From Acidimicrobiaceae bacterium (GTDB taxonomy: Bacteria > Actinomycetota > Acidimicrobiia > Acidimicrobiales > Palsa-688): a stretch of 7,750 bases of DNA. The stretch spans positions 1 to 7,750 of the forward strand of contig DAHWQF010000145.1 in assembly GCA_027334785.1 (NCBI GenBank), in the 5' to 3' direction. Each line of letters starts with the position of its first letter. Position 1 is the first letter of the stretch. Below the pieces are notes generated by a model. The model was not told where the DNA came from. It did no database searches and saw only the letters and a program-made list of their open reading frames with translations. Shown in pieces: positions 5,403 through 7,750 of this stretch. A program made the position numbers and the translations under genes.

Positions 5403-5963
5403 ATGCGGCTGTTATGGATGTCCTCGTTGCAACCAAGGAGATGTCCCCGTGACTTCGACAGGATCCCCGATCCTCCACCCGTGCTCACCGACCGCAAAGT
5501 GGGAACGCGCCTACATTTGAAACAGGCTCTACTTGGCAAGCGGACCCGGCACAGGCGTTGGCAGTGGGCAGCCGTCTCGGCAATTGTGCCGATGCTAATT
5601 GGAGGAGCTGCTGCATCAGCCGCGTACCGTACCGAGGGACAACTTCCAGTCTCGGCCAGTGGGGTACTGGACTTCCGCCGGACTCCCGATTACGTCACCG
5701 TTTGGAGCCATGGCAGGATCGTGGGCTTTGTCCCTCAAGCGGACCTTTACGCCACGCCGGGTAGACGTGTGCCTTCTGCGTGGACGGGACCACTCACGGT
5801 CTACGGTCCCAATTTGCGAACCATCGTGGGGCACCTCTATTCCGGTATCGGCTTCGTCCCCTTAGGAACTTCGCCACAATCCGAACCGTGTGCGCCCGTG
5901 ACAGCGGTCGTCGGCACCGCCACCGGGCACGCGGAATACTCTGTTGCTTGCCGCGGTCGGTGA
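5403..5963 (+). CDS. Small exported protein made mostly of one SHG/VGHL domain
   Basis: This protein is related to the C-terminal domain of the preceding gene's product: P-D-Y-V-T-V-W-S-H-G-R-I-V-G-F-V and later T-I-V-G-H-L-Y-S-G-I-G-F-V-P align without ambiguity. The start is uncertain. ATG 5403 has AGAGGA (5392-5397) five bases upstream, but gives 38 residues before anything resembling a signal peptide. Homology supports a start at TTG 5517, which reads L-K-Q-A-L-L-G-K-R and mirrors V-Q-Q-A-L-L-R-R at the start of the preceding protein. From there the protein has 148 residues: basic KRTRHRR (8-14), a hydrophobic core (17-30), A-S-A cleavage after A35, the domain at about 58-115, and two cysteines (C125, C145). 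TTG 5517 overlaps the stop of a small leader ORF. Function is unknown. Confidence 0.65.
   Translation: MRLLWMSSLQPRRCPRDFDRIPDPPPVLTDRKVGTRLHLKQALLGKRTRHRRWQWAAVSAIVPMLIGGAAASAAYRTEGQLPVSASGVLDFRRTPDYVTVWSHGRIVGFVPQADLYATPGRRVPSAWTGPLTVYGPNLRTIVGHLYSGIGFVPLGTSPQSEPCAPVTAVVGTATGHAEYSVACRGR
5449..5520 (+). CDS. Possible 23-codon leader ORF coupled to the small SHG/VGHL gene
   Basis: GTG at 5449 follows AAGGAG (5435-5440) with an 8-base gap, one of the best ribosome binding sites in the window. The frame reads V-T-S-T-G-S-P-I-L-H and stops with TGA at 5518-5520. That stop overlaps TTG 5517, the homology-supported start of the downstream protein, in a TTGA arrangement. Either this is a leader peptide delivering ribosomes to the TTG, or one base was lost near 5515 and the GTG was once the true start of the downstream gene. 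Confidence 0.3.
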   Translation: MTSTGSPILHPCSPTAKWERAYI

Positions 5964-6252
5964 CACAGTACCGAAGGCCATGGCCACCATGTCGTTAGCC
6001 GCTTAATCTGCCACGAAGTCGCGAACCCAGCTCCCTGGCGATGATGACGCCTGCACAGCACGCGCCAGAATCCGTTCAGGGCTTGCTCCGAGCTGGATCC
6101 GGGTCGGTTGCACAAAAGGCCGCGGCAAGCTCCACCGCTGCGGCGCCTACGCACTCCCGGTGAAGGGCATCTACATCTACCCCCTGGGTGCGCAACTTTC
6201 GTCGTCGATTGAGGGCGCCCCTGGGTCGAGTAGACCCCCTAAGGAACTCGAT

Positions 6253-6267
6253 GCCCTGTGACAGGGC
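6253..6267. promoter_or_regulatory. Perfect odd palindrome, candidate operator
   Basis: GCCCTGTGACAGGGC is a perfect 7-bp inverted repeat around a single central G. A one-base loop cannot fold as a hairpin, so a dimeric protein site is more likely than a terminator. It overlaps the possible -35 of the weak promoter at 6258-6285 and lies about 100 bp upstream of the ArsR gene. Confidence 0.4.
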
Positions 6268-6285
6268 TAGGTTTAAACTGAATAC
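6258..6285 (+). promoter_or_regulatory. Weak candidate promoter for the ArsR-type gene
   Basis: GTGACA (6258-6263), a 16-bp spacer and GAATAC (6280-6285) are a partial match to the primary sigma promoter. The -35 lies inside the palindrome at 6253-6267, where a bound protein would block polymerase. The match is modest. Confidence 0.3.
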
Positions 6286-6325
6286 GTACTTCTGCGCAGA
6301 TCGGCAGCGCCCGTTTCCCCTCCAC

Positions 6326-6378
6326 TATCCGCATCAGTGCTCAGATACCGGCAGAGTATCCGCATGACCGCTCAGATA
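6326..6378 (+). repeat. Two 22-bp direct repeats across the ArsR start
   Basis: TATCCGCAT-N4-GCTCAGATA occurs at 6326-6347 and again at 6357-6378. The copies match at 19 of 22 positions, with all differences in the central four. Their period is 31 bp, about three helical turns, so both face the same side of the DNA. Each copy has TATC/GATA inverted ends. The second contains the ATG at 6364. They are candidate tandem operators for the ArsR-family product. Confidence 0.6.
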
Positions 6379-6681
6379 GAGGACCCGCCACCGGACGAGT
6401 GGTTCGCCTCGGCGACCGATCTGCTAAAGGCGCTGGCCGTCGAGTCCCGGCTGCGGATCCTGTGGGCGCTGCTCCACGGCGAGCACTCCGTGAACGAGCT
6501 TGCCGATCATGTCGGCGCGAGCCCCTCCTCCGTGTCCCAACACCTCCGCCAGCTCCTCCGGCTCGACCTGGTCACAACTCGTCGGCAAGGCAACTTCATC
6601 TTCTACTCCTGTGACCACGTGCACGTCCGCGGACTGGTCGCCGAGGCGCTCCCACGCCCAGCATGTCGCGGGAGGCAATGA
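6364..6681 (+). CDS. ArsR/SmtB-family metalloregulator, frameshifted near the C-terminus
   Basis: The 105-residue product as read has the ArsR winged-helix fold: a first helix with LLKALAVESRLRILWALL (20-37), the helix-turn-helix HSVNELADHVGASPSSVSQHLRQL (41-64), and the wing DLVTTRRQGNFIFYS (68-82). The recognition helix lacks the ELCVCDL cysteine site of the arsenic and cadmium sensors. The last helix starts H-x-H (85, 87), the first half of the alpha-5 zinc/nickel/cobalt site known from CzrA, SmtB and NmtR. After L96 the frame runs into P-R-P-A-C-R-G-R-Q and stops. In the +1 frame the expected continuation S-H-A-Q-H-V is present, so one base appears to be missing near 6649-6653. The ATG at 6364 is preferred; GTG 6337 in the same frame has no ribosome binding site. 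DNA binding may survive, but metal release probably does not. Confidence 0.85.
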   Translation: MTAQIEDPPPDEWFASATDLLKALAVESRLRILWALLHGEHSVNELADHVGASPSSVSQHLRQLLRLDLVTTRRQGNFIFYSCDHVHVRGLVAEALPRPACRGRQ

Positions 6682-6721
6682 CCTCGAGCACGGCGGCCCG
6701 GACGACAAGGCGAGCGCATGA
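6650..6721 (+). pseudogene. Out-of-frame C-terminal tail of the ArsR-type gene
   Basis: This segment reads S-H-A-Q-H-V-A-G-G-N-D-L-E-H-G-G and ends at TGA 6719-6721. Joined to the upstream frame it completes the pattern H-x-H-x10-H-x2-H exactly, the alpha-5 metal site of ArsR-family sensors. Its stop overlaps the ATG of the next ORF as ATGA. It is therefore the displaced true C-terminus of the regulator, cut off by a one-base deletion or a sequencing error. Confidence 0.75.
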
Positions 6722-6876
6722 GCGGCCGCGACGACGCCGTCGTTCACGAGGGCGCAGATCCTCATCGCCATGATGACCACGACCACGACCACGGCGATGT
6801 GGAGAAGTCCAACTTTGACTCATGGCCGTCGGGCGTCAGGGCTCCTCTGTGCCCTGACCGGAAAATAGGAAGATAA
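6718..6876 (+). pseudogene. His/Asp-rich ORF, probable truncated start of a metal-efflux protein
   Basis: The 52-codon frame starts at ATG 6718, overlapping the corrected ArsR stop by ATGA. Residues 18-26 read H-D-D-H-D-H-D-H-G, with further His at 10 and 16, the kind of metal-binding N-terminus seen in cation diffusion facilitator exporters and some nickel/cobalt permeases. After about residue 35 the sequence changes character and stops at TAA 6874, before any membrane segment. ArsR genes with alpha-5 sites are often followed by such exporters. I infer that the exporter was truncated by the mobile DNA to the right. The alternative is an intact small His-rich metal-binding peptide. Confidence 0.5.
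6835..6858. repeat. Inverted repeat at the possible edge of the inserted DNA
   Basis: GTCAGGG (6835-6841) and CCCTGAC (6852-6858) form a 7-bp inverted repeat with a 10-nt loop, within the last codons of the truncated His-rich ORF. It could be a hairpin terminator or part of a mobile-element end. Confidence 0.35.
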
Positions 6877-6920
6877 GAACGGTGAAGCGAGCGCGGAGCT
6901 TTGGCCGCACCAGGCGGGTT

Positions 6921-6955
6921 GCGGGGCGGAGCCCCGCTCGGGGCGTGAGCCCCGA
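6921..6955. terminator. Twin adjacent GC-rich hairpins
   Basis: GCGGGGC-GGA-GCCCCGC (6921-6937) is followed without a gap by TCGGGGC-GTGA-GCCCCGA (6938-6955); both are perfect 7-bp stems. They can also pair across the junction, so alternative folds compete. On the minus strand they lie just after the stop of the transposase-like tail at 6968, as a terminator or element-end structure would. Confidence 0.5.
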
Positions 6956-6967
6956 TGGTGTTGGGGG

Positions 6968-7024
6968 TCAGGCTGCTTCGAGCGTGACGGTGTGGCCGAG
7001 GGCTTGGAGTTGTCGCGCGTATAG
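6968..7024 (-). pseudogene. C-terminal tail of a disrupted transposase-like gene
   Basis: On the minus strand the frame ending at TGA (6970-6968) reads L-Y-A-R-Q-L-Q-A-L-G-H-T-V-T-L-E-A-A. This resembles the ends of actinobacterial transposases, which often finish with R-x-L-x-x-L-G-y-x-V-T-L and a few small residues. Further upstream the frame passes into what looks like the terminus of the neighbouring insertion sequence and hits a stop near 7067. I infer a transposase gene split by that element. The family cannot be assigned from 18 residues. Confidence 0.4.
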
Positions 7025-7193
7025 TGGAGTGCCCTGGGTTTGGTGGAGGCCCCCGCGCTTGGGAACTTACCTAGCTGCTCCTTTATAGCAGAAGCGCGTA
7101 GGCGCGCGCGACCAACTTTCCCATCTTTTCTGGTGGTGAACACGCGTTTGGGTACCGCGCGCCCGTGCGTTTTTCGTTTGGGTGCGGGGAGGG

Positions 7194-7526
7194 TCAGCCC
7201 TCGAGGAGCTCTTCTACCGTCAGGACCTCGCCACAGCAGGGCGAGTAGCCACCAGGGCCGAGCCTTCGCATGAAACTGCCGCACTCGCAACGCTGTTCTC
7301 CGACCTGGCGCTCGGAGCAAACAGGGCATTCGTAGACCGTGCCGTCCTTTTTCGAACGACCCGGCGGGGGTGGCTCGGGCCGTGGCGGGGGCGGCTGGTG
7401 GCGCCGGCGCCACAGCGCCTGGCGGCAGCCGTCCGAGCAGGTGGTCCTCGGCCGGCCGGGCGGTAGCGTACCCCCGCAGGTGAGGCAGCCATCCGTTACG
7501 GAGCCGTTACTGGACGGGGCCCTCAC
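7194..7526 (-). CDS. Cysteine-rich zinc-ribbon passenger protein of the insertion sequence
   Basis: The 110-residue protein starts at GTG 7526-7524, which overlaps the transposase stop (TGA 7525-7523) as GTGA. GGAGGAA lies six bases upstream of the GTG, an excellent ribosome binding site. Upstream codons of the same frame are antisense-like overlap with the transposase gene and are not used. There are three cysteine groups: CLTC (14-17) with CSDGC (30-34), then CPVC (67-70) with CEC (80-82), and CC (97-98). The first pair is followed by RQALWRRR, a basic stretch able to contact nucleic acid. A Pro-rich linker (44-55) separates the two putative zinc modules. It is predicted cytosolic. Coupling to the transposase suggests a role in transposition or its control, for example binding the element's DNA or RNA, but that is inference. 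I know of no characterised member. Confidence 0.75.
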   Translation of the reverse strand: MRAPSSNGSVTDGCLTCGGTLPPGRPRTTCSDGCRQALWRRRHQPPPPRPEPPPPGRSKKDGTVYECPVCSERQVGEQRCECGSFMRRLGPGGYSPCCGEVLTVEELLEG

Positions 7527-7750
7527 GCTGCTTCCTCCGTCGCTTTGGCCTGTACCGCCCAGAAGGCAGCCTCGGCCTCGGCCGGGGGCACCCACCCGCA
7601 GTAGGAGTGGAGGCGCTTGTTGTCCCACCACGACGCCCAGGCCGCCGTTCCACGCTCCAGGTGGGCGGCATCGCGCCAGGGGCCGAAGTTGTGCACGAGC
7701 TCGGCTTTGTACAAGCCGTTGACCGTTTCGGCGAGCGCGTTGTCATAGGA
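7523..7750 (-). CDS. IS3-family transposase, C-terminal part (partial)
   Basis: The frame enters from beyond the window edge; the last 75 residues are visible. They begin S-Y-D-N-A-L-A-E-T-V-N-G-L-Y-K-A-E-L-V, the conserved region holding the catalytic glutamate of the DDE triad (codon 7729-7727). The typical C-terminal block follows: W-A-S-W-W-D-N-K-R-L-H-S-Y-C-G-W-V-P-P-A-E-A. IS3-family OrfB integrases cut and join the element ends. The two catalytic aspartates and any upstream OrfA lie outside the window. The stop at 7525-7523 overlaps the start of the zinc-ribbon gene, so both are made from one transcript. No internal frameshift is seen in the visible part. Confidence 0.9.
   Translation of the reverse strand, partial: SYDNALAETVNGLYKAELVHNFGPWRDAAHLERGTAAWASWWDNKRLHSYCGWVPPAEAEAAFWAVQAKATEEAA

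Larger units (their letters stand above)
5964..6363 (+). other. 400-bp spacer before the ArsR-type gene
   Basis: No convincing gene is present. A 40-codon frame (6041-6163, starting M-M-T-P-A-Q-H) has no recognisable motif or ribosome binding site. The spacer contains the palindrome GGCCATGGCC (5976-5985), a short hairpin GGGTC-GAGTA-GACCC (6223-6237), two occurrences of CCCCTGGGT (near 6181 and 6219), the odd palindrome at 6253, and the direct repeats leading into the ArsR gene. Confidence 0.5.
7025..7750 (-). mobile_element. IS3-like insertion sequence, 3' part (continues beyond the window)
   Basis: The element contains the C-terminal part of a DDE transposase and a coupled zinc-ribbon gene, both on the minus strand. 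Its other end lies outside the window. The inner boundary is a proposal: IS3-family ends begin with 5'-TG, and TGGAGTGCCC at 7025-7034, followed by a G/T-rich run, fits such an end and coincides with the point where the disrupted tail at 6968-7024 begins. About 170 bp between the zinc-ribbon gene and this boundary hold no gene. Confidence 0.6.

Noticed and set aside
5837..6154. Minus-strand open frame of 105 codons with a segment reading G-F-A-T-S-W-Q-I-K-R-L
   Set aside because: It overlaps the end of the third exported gene antisense, has no ribosome binding site, and I could not tie it to any family. A small remnant cannot be excluded.
6041..6163. Short plus-strand ORF of 40 codons
   Set aside because: No ribosome binding site, Ala/Ser-rich, no recognisable motif.
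6820..7413. Minus-strand open frame of 197 codons across the mobile-element junction
   Set aside because: It crosses the proposed element end and overlaps the zinc-ribbon gene in another frame, without motifs.
1..7750. CRISPR array, tRNA or rRNA
   Set aside because: No regularly spaced repeats of the right length and no cloverleaf or rRNA-like segment were found by reading; the only spaced direct repeat is the pair at 6326-6378.

Overview
The window looks like the chromosome of a high-GC Gram-positive bacterium, probably an actinobacterium. The long genes prefer G/C in third positions, GTG starts are common, a BlaI-type repressor sits next to an M56 peptidase, and the insertion sequence at the right end is of a type common in that phylum. 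I cannot name the genus. No tRNA, rRNA or CRISPR array was seen.

Left part (1-1971): a complete FAD-dependent amine-oxidase-like gene (30-1262) starts in a TGATG overlap with what may be the last codons of a gene lying outside the window. About 700 bp follow without an intact gene; they hold weak hairpins and a short decayed coding stretch (1473-1700) with a 12-bp tandem repeat.

Regulatory pair (1930-3304): a BlaI/MecI-family repressor (1972-2397) overlaps by 11 bp an M56 membrane metallopeptidase (2387-3304) with an HEAAH zinc motif and no extracellular penicillin-sensor domain. A 21-bp dyad just upstream of the repressor is a candidate autoregulatory operator.

Exported-protein cluster (3305-5963): a near-consensus promoter (TTGACA-17-TATCAT) precedes a leader of about 214 nt and three signal-peptide proteins that I cannot assign to a known family. 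The second and third share a clear domain of about 58 residues, here called SHG/VGHL after its invariant motifs. It is itself built of two similar halves. The first protein shares only a short motif with it. Base composition here is less GC-biased than in the flanks. This is the best candidate for something undescribed.

Broken metal-response locus (5964-6876): an ArsR-family gene carries a one-base frameshift that removes the second half of its predicted alpha-5 metal site. Corrected for the shift, it would overlap by ATGA a His/Asp-rich ORF that looks like the truncated start of a metal-efflux protein. Two 22-bp direct repeats 31 bp apart lie across the ArsR start, and a perfect odd palindrome lies further upstream.

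Mobile-element end (about 6877-7750): on the minus strand is the 3' part of an IS3-like element, with the transposase C-terminus and a small cysteine-rich zinc-ribbon protein coupled to it by GTGA. The element appears to have inserted into the last codons of another transposase-like gene, followed by twin GC-rich hairpins. These insertions probably explain the truncated metal-efflux ORF.
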